Below, piece after piece: positions 25,810 to 35,076 of a DNA stretch of 64,000 nt. The stretch comes from Fumia sp045121595 (GTDB taxonomy: Bacteria; Bacillota; Clostridia; Oscillospirales; Ruminococcaceae). How positions within the stretch are numbered: position 1 is the first letter of the stretch; the number at the start of each line of letters is the position of its first letter. The DNA lies in contig JBGVGI010000091.1 of assembly GCA_045121595.1 (NCBI GenBank), positions 62,001-126,000 of the forward strand, read 5' to 3'. A program made the position numbers and the translations under genes. The notes under the pieces are model-generated. The model did no database searches and was not told where the DNA came from. It worked only from the letters and a program-made list of their open reading frames with translations.

Positions 25810-26922
25810 CTAAACTTTCTCCATTAACAAATCGTATACTTTTTCAAGATGTTTTGCTGATGTCTTAACCTCATATCCACTTTCCGTCAAAGCTTTATAA
25901 ATCTTGTCATCGGATACACGCAATGAAGTATCATTTCTGATATATTCCAAAGCATCAATCCAAGCATCGCAACCGCTATTGATGTCAAGAAATCTAACAT
26001 ATCCTGCATTGATATTCAGCCTCTGATCTACGGTAGCACTGATTAAACACGGTGTACCTGCTGCCTGCGCTTCAATACTTACAACGGGCAAACCCTCAAA
26101 CAAAGACGGCAGTATGAAAACGTCAAATGCCTTCATAAGCACTGGAATGTCACTGCGTACACCAGTGAATATCACATTATTGTTTTCTTTAACAGAGCTC
26201 TCAATCTCAGGTTTTAACGGACCATCACCAACTAAAACAAAAACGGCATTCGGGAATACCTTAGTATATTCCTTAACAAGTTTAGCAATAAACTTATGAT
26301 TTTTTTGTGTTGAAAAATGTGCAACATTTCCGATCACAAAAGAATCTTCTTTAATGCCTAATGCTTTCTTAAGGTTACAAACGTCATCAACGCTTACTTT
26401 ACTGTACAAATCAAAATCTATCCCGTTAGTCAATAAATGAAATGCAGATTTCCCAAAACAAAATCGTCCTGCATCCTCACCACACGTCATAAGCTCATCA
26501 GAACAATAAACAGACAAGAATCTGAAAAACGGCATCATCAACTTGTGAGAAGAATTTACACACTTAGTTGTATGTGCATGACAGATAATTCTTTTTGCTT
26601 TGAGTTTTTTAAATACACTTGCATATAATCCTGTAAGATGACCTGTATGGATATGAACTATATCATATTCGGTAAGATTAATACTGTTTTTTACCTGTTC
26701 TTTATATTTAATATATCCAAGTCTGCCTATCGTCTTAAAGTAGTATATTTTACTTCCGCCATCGATTAAACTCTGGTGGTATTCCTCAACACCACCATGG
26801 GTAACGTAATCAAAGGTAAACTTATTATGGTCAAGCTGTTCATAGTAATTCAAAACAATCTTCTCAACGCCACCATAAGCCATATCCGGTACAATATGAA
26901 GTACTTTTATTTTATTATCCAT
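25810..26922 (-). CDS. Family 4 glycosyltransferase
   Basis: GT-B retaining glycosyltransferase, 370 residues. N-terminal acceptor domain begins KVLHIVPDMAYGGVEKIVLN (glycine-rich loop). The donor domain has VGDGPLKPEIES near residue 230 and FILPSLFEGLPVVSIEAQAAG near 275 (EX7E motif). Adds a sugar to the lipid-linked repeat unit; specificity unknown. Confidence 0.92.
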   Translation of the reverse strand: MDNKIKVLHIVPDMAYGGVEKIVLNYYEQLDHNKFTFDYVTHGGVEEYHQSLIDGGSKIYYFKTIGRLGYIKYKEQVKNSINLTEYDIVHIHTGHLTGLYASVFKKLKAKRIICHAHTTKCVNSSHKLMMPFFRFLSVYCSDELMTCGEDAGRFCFGKSAFHLLTNGIDFDLYSKVSVDDVCNLKKALGIKEDSFVIGNVAHFSTQKNHKFIAKLVKEYTKVFPNAVFVLVGDGPLKPEIESSVKENNNVIFTGVRSDIPVLMKAFDVFILPSLFEGLPVVSIEAQAAGTPCLISATVDQRLNINAGYVRFLDINSGCDAWIDALEYIRNDTSLRVSDDKIYKALTESGYEVKTSAKHLEKVYDLLMEKV

Positions 26923-26950
26923 AACATTTCACCTTCTTCGTAACGCAAAC

Positions 26951-27745
26951 TTATTTCAAACGGCTCTTATGAAGGAAATTATATATAAAAGATGGTAACA
27001 TACCTTTTATAATCGGCTTCAAGGCAGAAAGATATCCCATTTTAGATAGTCCAAGCTCTTTCACTGCCATTATCATAACGTTTGCCTCGTTTATACGGTA
27101 ACGAAATTTTCTTCGTTTATAAGCATTTCTGTCGTCACGCATACTGTATAATATTTTCTGAATATTTTTCCCTTTATAACCTGCCTTGTACATTTTAAAC
27201 CAAAGATGATAATCTTCAACACGAAGCAATTTCTTTGCTACAGAATATCCGTTAACAGCATCAAAAGCTTCTTTACGCACCATAGAGGCAGCATGGCAAA
27301 AAAGAGTACCCTTAATGAAATCCTCTTTTTGAGGAGAGGCAGGAAAATACAAACTTCCCCATACCCCACTCTCGTCAAAAAAAGACATTCCTGTGCTTAC
27401 AATCGCAATATCGGGTTCATTTTCGAGTAGCGTCACTTCTTCTTCAAGTCGTGTGGGAGTACAGATATCGTCTCCATCCATACGAGCAATATATTTCCCT
27501 TTTGCTATAGTTAAGCAACGATTTAAAGTGACGTTTAAACCCTGATTTGTTTCATTTCTAAGCAATCTGATTTTATCAGGAAACTTTTGGGCGTATTCAA
27601 AAGCAACGTCGTAAGTATCATCTGCAGAACCATCGTCGCACATTATAAGTTCCCAATCTTGAAAAGTCTGGGCAACAATAGAATCGATGGCATCTGGCAA
27701 GGTTTTTGCACAATTATAAATCCCCATGATGATACTGACAGTCAT
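26951..27745 (-). CDS. Family 2 glycosyltransferase
   Basis: 264 residues, GT-A fold: VSIIMGIYNCAKTLPDAIDS, MCDDGSADDTYD near residue 35, ARMDGDDICTPTRLE near 87 (DxD metal site) and VEDYHLWFKMYKAGYKG near 180. Part of the capsule repeat-unit assembly line. Sugar specificity unknown. Confidence 0.92.
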   Translation of the reverse strand: MTVSIIMGIYNCAKTLPDAIDSIVAQTFQDWELIMCDDGSADDTYDVAFEYAQKFPDKIRLLRNETNQGLNVTLNRCLTIAKGKYIARMDGDDICTPTRLEEEVTLLENEPDIAIVSTGMSFFDESGVWGSLYFPASPQKEDFIKGTLFCHAASMVRKEAFDAVNGYSVAKKLLRVEDYHLWFKMYKAGYKGKNIQKILYSMRDDRNAYKRRKFRYRINEANVMIMAVKELGLSKMGYLSALKPIIKGMLPSFIYNFLHKSRLK

Positions 27746-27764
27746 AAAATACCCTCCCTTAAAC

Positions 27765-28907
27765 TCAGATATTTTCTTTATATATATCTCTCAAAACATT
27801 TAAAACATTTTCTAAGTGGAATTTTTTGACAGAAATAACAGCCTGATTTGAAAGTTTCTCACGCAATTGGGTATCGTCAATTACCTTTGCAATAGAATTA
27901 GTAAATTCATCAACATCATCATATTTGCACAAAAAACCATTTTCACCATTAATAACAAACTCACGGGTTCCTCTGTTTTCAGCGGCAACCACAGGCAAAC
28001 CGCAAACCATCGACTCAAGCGGAGCCAATCCGAGTCCTTCCCTAATCGATGGAAAACAGCATAAATCGGATATATGATTCAACTCAGGAATATCGTTACG
28101 ATATCCAAGCAAATGCAACTGTTCTGCAACGCCGAGCTCGTTTGCAAGACTAATCAGATATTCTTTTTTATCGCCGACACCTGCAATTGCATAATGAACG
28201 TCGGGATTGTTAAGTTTTGCCAGAGCTTTTATAACAACCTGATGGTTTTTGTTATCATTCAGCTCACCCACTGACAACATCAAAAAGGCATCTTCAGGAA
28301 CACCAATCTCCTGCCTTTTAGCATTTCTATCAACCTGAACGTCTTTAAATCTCAGCAAATCAACGCCTACTCCTGGAAGATAATGCACTGCACCTGCTTT
28401 GAATTTACTCTTTGCAAGTTCGTAGTCTTCTTTGTTGATAGTGATAAGATTATCAGTAAAATGTGAGCAAATCTTTTCAACGGGATAATAACAAAGCCAG
28501 TTTTTCAGCGGTGCACCCTTATAAAAATGAAATCCGTGTGCAGTGTAAAAGACCTGAGCTTCTGTTTTTCTTGCCGCCAGACGTCCCAATAATCCTCCGA
28601 TCGGCGAATGACAGTGAATCAAAGAAAATTCATTGTCCGAAACAATATCAAGTAATTGCTTATAAGCATTTCTGTTTTTGAAAATACGTAAAACATTCCT
28701 CTCAAAATCAATATGAAAAAAAGGAATTTTACGGTCATTTAATATACTTTTTAATTGATCTACCCTATCTGCACTGCAAGTACTTCCTTTTTCAAAATTG
28801 CAAGCAACAGATACCTCGTATCCCATATTCTGGAGCAAAAACATACTGGGCAAAAGAAACTGATCCACCATAGAAGCAACAGACGTAACAATGAGTGCCT
28901 TATTCAT
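27765..28907 (-). CDS. Family 4 glycosyltransferase
   Basis: 380 residues starting at MNKALIVTSVASMVDQFLLP; GGAGG lies 6 bases upstream, so an upstream in-frame extension within the preceding gene is rejected. Seen: HCHSPIGGLLGRLAA near residue 85, AHGFHFYKGAPLKNW, and FPSIREGLGLAPLESMVCG (EX7E-type donor site) near 290. The start overlaps the end of the epimerase gene by 8 bases, implying translational coupling. Confidence 0.92.
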   Translation of the reverse strand: MNKALIVTSVASMVDQFLLPSMFLLQNMGYEVSVACNFEKGSTCSADRVDQLKSILNDRKIPFFHIDFERNVLRIFKNRNAYKQLLDIVSDNEFSLIHCHSPIGGLLGRLAARKTEAQVFYTAHGFHFYKGAPLKNWLCYYPVEKICSHFTDNLITINKEDYELAKSKFKAGAVHYLPGVGVDLLRFKDVQVDRNAKRQEIGVPEDAFLMLSVGELNDNKNHQVVIKALAKLNNPDVHYAIAGVGDKKEYLISLANELGVAEQLHLLGYRNDIPELNHISDLCCFPSIREGLGLAPLESMVCGLPVVAAENRGTREFVINGENGFLCKYDDVDEFTNSIAKVIDDTQLREKLSNQAVISVKKFHLENVLNVLRDIYKENI

Positions 28908-29784
28908 CTGCGTCCTCCGTTCTGATGATTGAGTCTTTAAAACTAAAAATTCTGTATTTATATTCATAATCACTAAGTGATTTTTCGTAACACAAATTTC
29001 CAAAAGCTTTATTGACAATTCCCGTCATATGGCTCATTAACTTTAACGCCCACTCAAACCCTTTAATCAGGTGGATTTTCTTCCCGTGAGCTTTGGCAAT
29101 CATCTTAACAAGCTCACTTGTATTACTGTACTCCTCGTTCTGTGGCCAGAAAATTCCCTGCTCGTCGTTTTCTGCCATAAGGCGTACAAACTCACAAAGA
29201 TTTTCAATATAAAGCATAGAGCGTTCATTTTTCACATAAGGGAAAACGGGGATTTTCAAAGCAATTTTTGAAAGCAAAGGGTAATTCCCTTTACTGCCTT
29301 TCCCATATATCATAGGAGGTCTCAGAACAACAACTTTAAAGTCATTATCACTTAAAGGAAGTATTCCGTTTTCTGCCTGAACCTTACTGTCACCGTAGCA
29401 ATTAGCAGGAGAAGTCGGAGTATCCTTAGTAATTACTTTTGTTTTACCGATAGTAGCACTGTTACCGTAAACGATAGCGCTGCTCATAAAAATAAACTGT
29501 TTTACACCGTCTTTTTTTGCTTTATTTGCAGTTTCGACAGTCAAATCGGTATTAACAGAATAATATAGCTTTTCTTTTTCTTTATTTATCTTGCCGTTAT
29601 CCGAATGTGCAATTCCTGCTACGTGAAAAATGGTATCATACCCCGAAAAACTTTTTTCACACCAGGCGCTATCAATCATATCAACGGTATCAACTGTATA
29701 TTCATCGGGATAATTCTTTTTTATGTAATTTTCAAATGAAGTGCCTATATAACTGTCGGCACCCGTGATTAATATTTTTTTCAT
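28900..29784 (-). CDS. NAD-dependent sugar epimerase/dehydratase
   Basis: Extended short-chain dehydrogenase, 294 residues. Nucleotide-binding GADSYIGTSFENYI near residue 7, HVAGIAHSD near 54, catalytic Ser region FMSSAIVYGNS near 100 and YxxxK in CYGDSKVQAENG near 130. Likely modifies a nucleotide sugar for the capsule (4-epimerase or reductase); the exact reaction is not clear. It overlaps the sugar-transferase stop by 4 bases. Confidence 0.9.
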   Translation of the reverse strand: MKKILITGADSYIGTSFENYIKKNYPDEYTVDTVDMIDSAWCEKSFSGYDTIFHVAGIAHSDNGKINKEKEKLYYSVNTDLTVETANKAKKDGVKQFIFMSSAIVYGNSATIGKTKVITKDTPTSPANCYGDSKVQAENGILPLSDNDFKVVVLRPPMIYGKGSKGNYPLLSKIALKIPVFPYVKNERSMLYIENLCEFVRLMAENDEQGIFWPQNEEYSNTSELVKMIAKAHGKKIHLIKGFEWALKLMSHMTGIVNKAFGNLCYEKSLSDYEYKYRIFSFKDSIIRTEDADE

Positions 29785-30428
29785 TCAGAAACCACTTCTT
29801 TATTAAGTTCACCCGTTCCGCCTTCAACGACGCCGTCAGATTTAAGAACAGATTTTACCGTTTTGAACAAGCACCTGACATCCATAGCAATTCCTTTGAA
29901 AAATCCTGATTCAAGAGCTTTTGCATATTCACCGTCAAGTCTTGCTTTAACAGAAATTTCAAGCTCATCTCTGCCGTTAATCTGTGCCCAGCCTGTGATA
30001 CCGGGTTTTACGTCGTTGGCTCCATATTTTTCACGTTCTTCCCAGAGATCAGTCTGGTTCCATAAAGCAGGACGGGGGCCTATACAGGAAAGTTTACCCA
30101 TGAACACCTGATATATCTGTGGCAATTCGTCAAGACTCGTTTTGCGGATAATTTTACCGATACGGGTTATGTACTGTTCGGGATCAGAAAGAAGATGCGT
30201 AGGAGTATCGTGCGGTGTGCTCATTTTCATACTGCGGTATTTCCATATCATAAAATATGAAGCTTCACCATTTTTATTCATACCTATTCTTTTTTGTTTG
30301 AATAACACGGGGCCCGGATCATCGATTTTTATCATAATTGCTATAACCAGCATAGGAACAGCAAGTATAATTGCTGCAACACCCGATAAAACAATATCGG
30401 CAAATCTTTTTATGATATGCTTATACAT
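29781..30428 (-). CDS. Polyprenyl-phosphate sugar-1-phosphate transferase (initiating enzyme, second copy)
   Basis: 215 residues from ATG (MYKHIIKRFADIV), chosen because GGAG is 9 bases upstream; a TTG start overlapping that site is unlikely. One N-terminal re-entrant/membrane helix, then the catalytic core FKQKRIGMNKNGEASYFMIW, KYRSMK, KTSLDELPQIYQVFMG, SCIGPRPAL and KPGITGWAQINGRDEL. Transfers the first sugar-phosphate to undecaprenyl phosphate. A second enzyme of this class is encoded upstream in the same locus. Confidence 0.92.
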   Translation of the reverse strand: MYKHIIKRFADIVLSGVAAIILAVPMLVIAIMIKIDDPGPVLFKQKRIGMNKNGEASYFMIWKYRSMKMSTPHDTPTHLLSDPEQYITRIGKIIRKTSLDELPQIYQVFMGKLSCIGPRPALWNQTDLWEEREKYGANDVKPGITGWAQINGRDELEISVKARLDGEYAKALESGFFKGIAMDVRCLFKTVKSVLKSDGVVEGGTGELNKEVVSE

Positions 30429-30478
30429 AAAAATCAACTCCAAAACACTAAACTCTACGTTGCTTCAAACGGTACACG

Positions 30479-32455
30479 TTATATGGAACGATAAGTTTCT
30501 ACAATCTCTCCGACAAGCTCCCTGACCTTAATGTCCTCACCGTTATACGCCATTACCAACAAAGACTGAAGCTGAGCAAAAAATTCGTCGGTGTCAAAAG
30601 GTATGGGTGAACCGATATGTATAAGCTTATTGGGAGTAGTTCTCAAACCTTCTTCGGACATAAGTTTTTCTTCATACAGCTTTTCACCTGCACGAAGACC
30701 TGTATATTCAATTTTAATATCAACGTCAGGCACAAGACCTGAAAGACGGATAAGATTTCTTGCCAGTGCATCAATCTTTACGGGGTCGCCCATATCAAGC
30801 ACGAAGATTTCCCCGCCCTTTGCATAGGTACCTGCCTGAAGCACCAGAGAAGAAGCTTCGGGAATAGTCATAAAATAACGGATAATATCAGGGTGTGTAA
30901 CCGTTACGGGGCCACCTTTTGCAATCTGTTCTTTAAATCTCGGAACTACAGAGCCGTTACTTCCGAGTACGTTTCCAAAACGCACTGCAACAAACTCGGT
31001 AACTGCGTTCAAATCGATTTTATCTGTTTCGGGGAAATTCTCATCCCAGTCATCGGAATGAAGGCAAACGGGGTTAATTTCATTTGCTTTTCCCTCTTTG
31101 ATTTTTCTTTCAAAAGACTGAATAATCATCTCACAAACACGTTTGGATGCACCCATAATGTTAGTAGGATTAACCGCCTTATCAGTAGAAATCAGAACAA
31201 AACGTTTACAACCGTTCATCATAGCTGCATAAGCAGTTTTATAGGTTCCTACAACGTTGTTTTTGATAGATTCGCAAGGACTGTCCTCCATCAAGGGAAC
31301 GTGCTTATGAGCAGCTGCATGGTAAACCACGTCAGGCTTATATTTTTCGAAAACCTGATTAACTCGTCTGCTGTCACGGACAGAACCGATAAGCACTTCA
31401 AGGTCAAGCTTGGGATACTTATCGTTAAGTTCAAGTCCGATAGCATGAGCGTTATTTTCGTAAATATCAAATACTATAAGTTTTTTGGGATTATGCTTTG
31501 CAATCTGTCTGCAAAGCTCACTACCAATAGAACCGCCACCACCGGTAACAAGGATTACTTTACCTTCAATGAACTGAGATATTTCTTCCATATTAACTTT
31601 TACGGGCTCACGTCCGAGTAAATCTTCAACCAAAACGTCGCGCATAGAACTTGCGTCGACTTTACAGGAAACGATTTCGGCAATTCCGGGTAAGCTTTTA
31701 AGCTCACAGTTTGTTTCTTTGCATATATCAAGAATATCTCGGCGTACGTCGGCAGAGGCACTTGGCATAGTGAGATAAATTTTATCAATACTATATTTTT
31801 CTACACAGGATAGTATATCTTCCCTGCCACCTGCAATCTGCACACCGTAAAGATATCTTCCCTGTTTTTTCTTATCGTCGTCGATAATACAACAAACGTA
31901 CTCGTTTACGTTTTCAGCGTTCTGCAAATCCCCGAGTATCATCTGTCCTGCCGCACCTGCGCCGATAATCATAACCTTCTTTAAAGTAGTAGTATGAGCA
32001 AGTTTCATATTTTTACTGCGTTCAAGCAATACAAAACGGTAAGCAAAACGCACTAAAACAAGCAAAATAAACTGAATTACGGCACCAATAACGTAATAAG
32101 AAACGGGCATACGGCAAAAAAGCAAGGTAATGCCCACAATATGAAAAAATGCAAGGATGGATGAAGAACAAAAAATCATCTTCAATTCTACATAACTTGC
32201 AAATCTCCATATATTCTGATACAAATGAAACGACCAGAATACAATGATACTTACAATAGCATAGATTGGTAAAAATTTAAGCCAGGGTAAAAGATAATAT
32301 TCGGGTATTTCAGAAAAAGCACAATCAAACCTGATCCATAATGCGAAGAAATAGGCGAATGTTACAGCGCCTATATCATACAACATAAGAAACAAGTCTT
32401 TTAAGTATACGTTCGCGAATGAGAAAAAAGAGTTTTTCCCCTTAGAGTTGGACAC
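30479..32455 (-). CDS. Membrane nucleoside-diphosphate-sugar 4,6-dehydratase (CapD/PglF/EpsC type)
   Basis: 658 residues: four or five N-terminal membrane helices (about 1-140), a first Rossmann domain (IIGAGAAGQMILGDLQNA), then the catalytic SDR domain with ILVTGGGGSIGSELCRQIAK, HAAAHKHVPLMEDSP, LISTDKAVNPTNIMGASKR and RFGNVLGSNGSVVPRF. Makes 4-keto-6-deoxy sugar precursors such as UDP-QuiNAc-4-keto. Start is GTG in TAGTG, overlapping the preceding stop by one base, with GGAGG upstream. Confidence 0.94.
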   Translation of the reverse strand: MSNSKGKNSFFSFANVYLKDLFLMLYDIGAVTFAYFFALWIRFDCAFSEIPEYYLLPWLKFLPIYAIVSIIVFWSFHLYQNIWRFASYVELKMIFCSSSILAFFHIVGITLLFCRMPVSYYVIGAVIQFILLVLVRFAYRFVLLERSKNMKLAHTTTLKKVMIIGAGAAGQMILGDLQNAENVNEYVCCIIDDDKKKQGRYLYGVQIAGGREDILSCVEKYSIDKIYLTMPSASADVRRDILDICKETNCELKSLPGIAEIVSCKVDASSMRDVLVEDLLGREPVKVNMEEISQFIEGKVILVTGGGGSIGSELCRQIAKHNPKKLIVFDIYENNAHAIGLELNDKYPKLDLEVLIGSVRDSRRVNQVFEKYKPDVVYHAAAHKHVPLMEDSPCESIKNNVVGTYKTAYAAMMNGCKRFVLISTDKAVNPTNIMGASKRVCEMIIQSFERKIKEGKANEINPVCLHSDDWDENFPETDKIDLNAVTEFVAVRFGNVLGSNGSVVPRFKEQIAKGGPVTVTHPDIIRYFMTIPEASSLVLQAGTYAKGGEIFVLDMGDPVKIDALARNLIRLSGLVPDVDIKIEYTGLRAGEKLYEEKLMSEEGLRTTPNKLIHIGSPIPFDTDEFFAQLQSLLVMAYNGEDIKVRELVGEIVETYRSI

Positions 32456-33156
32456 TATTCTCCCTCCTGTCCAAACACCGCTCCTATAGTTTTAAATAAA
32501 ATGATGAGATCTTTAAAGAAGTTGCGTTCTTCTATATATTTTAAATCAAGCTCAACCCACTCATCAAATGAAAGGCTGTTACGTTTTGGCTGTACCTGCC
32601 AGTAACAGGTAATACCGGGTATAATAAGAAGTCTCTGGTACTGGTATTCAGTATATGATTCTACTTCTCTGGGCAGCGGAGGACGGGGGCCTACAAGACT
32701 TATATCTCCGATAAGTACGTTCCAGAGCTGTGGAAGCTCGTCGATACTTGTCCTTCTGATAAAACGTCCGACACGTGTAATTCTTCTGTCATTTTTTATT
32801 TTGAATACGGGAGTGGTCATTTCATTCTGAGAAAGCAAAGAATCGAGCATACTCTCAGCATCAGGTACCATTGACCTGAACTTATAAAACTTAAAACTCT
32901 TCCCGTTTTTGCCTATACGTTCCTGACAGTAAACGGGAGATGCACCGGGACTGTCAATAACGATAATAAGTGAAATTATGAGAAGTGGTACAAAAAGCAC
33001 GATAAGTCCCAGAAAAGAAACGACAATATCAAAACACCTTTTGAAAAAATTATACGTTTTCTTTTCTTCAATAACAACTTTTTTGTAATTCTGTGTTTTT
33101 TTCATTTCCGCCTCCTCATAAGGGGCGGAAACGATATTCTCTTCTTTAAAATCCAA
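32455..33156 (-). CDS. Polyprenyl-phosphate sugar-1-phosphate transferase (WbaP/RfbP type, first copy)
   Basis: 233 residues. One hydrophobic helix near 42-68, then YCQERIGKNGKSFKFYKFRS, RRTSIDELPQLWNVLIGDIS, LVGPRPPLPREVE and IPGITCYWQVQPKRNSLSF. This core transfers hexose-1-P or HexNAc-1-P to undecaprenyl phosphate to start a repeat unit. The acidic 35-residue N-terminal tail is longer than in the other copy. Confidence 0.92.
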   Translation of the reverse strand: MDFKEENIVSAPYEEAEMKKTQNYKKVVIEEKKTYNFFKRCFDIVVSFLGLIVLFVPLLIISLIIVIDSPGASPVYCQERIGKNGKSFKFYKFRSMVPDAESMLDSLLSQNEMTTPVFKIKNDRRITRVGRFIRRTSIDELPQLWNVLIGDISLVGPRPPLPREVESYTEYQYQRLLIIPGITCYWQVQPKRNSLSFDEWVELDLKYIEERNFFKDLIILFKTIGAVFGQEGE

Positions 33157-33190
33157 TTAACTTTTCCTCCCTTTCCCAAAAGACGGAAAA

Positions 33191-34183
33191 CTAAGCTTTA
33201 ACTTCATAAAAATTATCTATAACAAGTTTTTTAACAGAATCTTCGTCCGGGTAAAACTCCATAAACTGTTCCCCGACCACAGATTTTCCATCCAGATCGT
33301 TAATGCCCGTAAACTCATATTCCGAGAATTTACGTGCGAGTTCCTGAAGCTGTGTCACTGAACGGTCAGATACAATGTAATCAGACACGGCAAGTGATGC
33401 TTTTACAATGAACTCTTCGTCGTTTTCAACGCATTCTGTAAATTTTTCATAAAATGCATTTATATACTGTTGCTGACGTTTCATTCGTGTAGTATTACTA
33501 CTGTCCTCAAGACCCTGACGGGTACGGACGTAATGAATAGCCTGTTGTCCGTTAAGAGTAACCTTTTCATCTTTAACAAGTGCCTCGTCTATTGACGAAA
33601 AATCATCCAGTACCGTTACTTCAACACCGCCAACAAGGTCGTTCATAACCGTTACGGAATCCAGAACCAGTGAAATATAATGGTTAACCTTGGTATCCAT
33701 AAGAAGGCAAGATACGGCATCGGCAGTATTACGGCAACTTACGTCGTCACCATTTCCGTAAGTATGTGCCAGAGCTATCTGCTTATTTACAGTGTCAACT
33801 CTGTTACCCGCAACACCTAATACGTTTACCTGAGCCATAGTATCACGGTTAATATGAATTGCACTGCATTTTTTCAAAGCATTATCGAAGACGAATAACA
33901 TAAGAAAGTCAGCTTGTTTATCGTTATTGTAGGAATCGTTTGCTGAAGCGCCGTTAAATTTATCAAGACCCATAACGAGGAAGGTTTCAACGTCGTCTTT
34001 TAAGACGTACTCTTCTCCGTTATACAGAAACGTTTCCTGCAAAACTTCGTGACTCGGGAACAAATCGTGTCGTTCTTCCCACGATTTAAGCCAAATAAAC
34101 AGGGCAAAAATGAGGAAAACAATTAAAAGCGCAATAAATCCGCACTTTATATATTTTTGTATACTGTCACTTCTTTTCCTCAT
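33191..34183 (-). CDS. LytR-CpsA-Psr (LCP) family glycopolymer ligase
   Basis: 330 residues with one N-terminal membrane helix (about 12-30) and an extracellular LCP domain. Seen: DKQADFLMLFVFDN, CSAIHINRDTMAQVNVLG (phosphate-binding Arg-Asp), VNHYISLVLDSVTVMNDLVG with GVEVTVLDDF, and GQQAIHYVRTRQGLEDSSN. LCP enzymes attach capsule or teichoic polymers from the lipid carrier to peptidoglycan, which fits its place in the locus. Confidence 0.93.
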   Translation of the reverse strand: MRKRSDSIQKYIKCGFIALLIVFLIFALFIWLKSWEERHDLFPSHEVLQETFLYNGEEYVLKDDVETFLVMGLDKFNGASANDSYNNDKQADFLMLFVFDNALKKCSAIHINRDTMAQVNVLGVAGNRVDTVNKQIALAHTYGNGDDVSCRNTADAVSCLLMDTKVNHYISLVLDSVTVMNDLVGGVEVTVLDDFSSIDEALVKDEKVTLNGQQAIHYVRTRQGLEDSSNTTRMKRQQQYINAFYEKFTECVENDEEFIVKASLAVSDYIVSDRSVTQLQELARKFSEYEFTGINDLDGKSVVGEQFMEFYPDEDSVKKLVIDNFYEVKA

Positions 34184-34198
34184 TTTAAATCACCTCAA

Positions 34199-34312
34199 TT
34201 ATTTTTTATCCTTCTTTCCTTTTTTAGCAAGAAGAGCTATAGCGAGAACAACAAGAGCAATAATAATAATCCAACACAAAGAATGTAAATGCGGCATATT
34301 AAATAAATTCAT
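34199..34312 (-). CDS. 37-residue membrane peptide
   Basis: ATG with GAGGTGATTTT upstream encodes MNLFNMPHLHSLCW, a hydrophobic stretch of about 16 residues (IIIIALVVLAIALL) and a basic tail AKKGKKDKK. It resembles the C-terminal anchor of the next gene upstream (GDHLLCFIIIIILVILDIIL, tail KKDKKAKK). The surrounding 22 bases including the ribosome-binding site are also repeated. It looks like a duplicated anchor segment turned into a free-standing small gene. Confidence 0.65.
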   Translation of the reverse strand: MNLFNMPHLHSLCWIIIIALVVLAIALLAKKGKKDKK

Positions 34313-34325
34313 AAAATCACCTCAA

Positions 34326-35042
34326 TTATTTTTTAGCTTTTTTATCTTTTTTAGTGATAATCAAAATAATGTCAAGAATAACAAGAATTATAATGATAAT
34401 AAAGCACAACAAATGATCGCCGTTGCCTTCGGGCAAATCTGTAGCATCACCGTCGTTTACAACAGCATCGTCAGCGGGAACTTCTTCTGTCGCAGTGTTT
34501 ACAACAATTGCAAAAGGAGAAAATTCCATTGCGTCAAATTCAAGATGTGTGCCATCGTGAGTAACTTCTGCACCCTCTACAATATGCCAGAAATCACCGT
34601 GGTAGTGGAGAAGGCAAACGAAGTTTTCAAGTGTATCAGCTTTAAGTGTTACGTCAAAATGTCCGTGAAGGTCATGGTCGTCACAACCTGTCATATGGAT
34701 ATCGAACATATCACTTACTGCAAGGTCTTGAGTTTTAAGACCGTATTTTTTTGCTGTATTTACAATATCCTCATTAAGGACAGCAATATCGGGTGTATCA
34801 ACAATAATATTCAACGCATCTTCCAGAGTTTCGCGAAGAACATCGGGCAAAGTATCCCTCTCAGCATAGGGAGTGATAACAAGCTCTGCCTCGCACTCCT
34901 CATCTTCATTTTTTCCTTCAACAAGCACGGGTGCCTGGTTATTGGAAGGACTGTCAACAAAATTCCCATTTACTGCAAAAGCAGTAAAACTTGTGCTCAC
35001 AGCGATAACCAAAGCAAGACAAAGAGTAATAATTTTTTTCAT
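34326..35042 (-). CDS. Secreted membrane-anchored protein of unknown function in the capsule locus
   Basis: 238 residues: signal peptide (MKKIITLCLALVIAVSTSFTAFA), an acidic extracellular region, and a C-terminal membrane helix (residues about 208-230) with a basic tail KKDKKAKK. Residues about 110-180 contain a His/Asp-rich stretch (MTGCDDHDLHGHFDV, LHYHGDFWHIVEG) that could bind metal. No known family recognised with confidence. It lies between the CpsBCD regulators and LCP, so it is likely a surface accessory of polymer assembly or attachment (inference). Confidence 0.75.
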   Translation of the reverse strand: MKKIITLCLALVIAVSTSFTAFAVNGNFVDSPSNNQAPVLVEGKNEDEECEAELVITPYAERDTLPDVLRETLEDALNIIVDTPDIAVLNEDIVNTAKKYGLKTQDLAVSDMFDIHMTGCDDHDLHGHFDVTLKADTLENFVCLLHYHGDFWHIVEGAEVTHDGTHLEFDAMEFSPFAIVVNTATEEVPADDAVVNDGDATDLPEGNGDHLLCFIIIIILVILDIILIITKKDKKAKK

Positions 35043-35076
35043 TATGATTACTTCCTTTCATAAAATAACTTTAATT

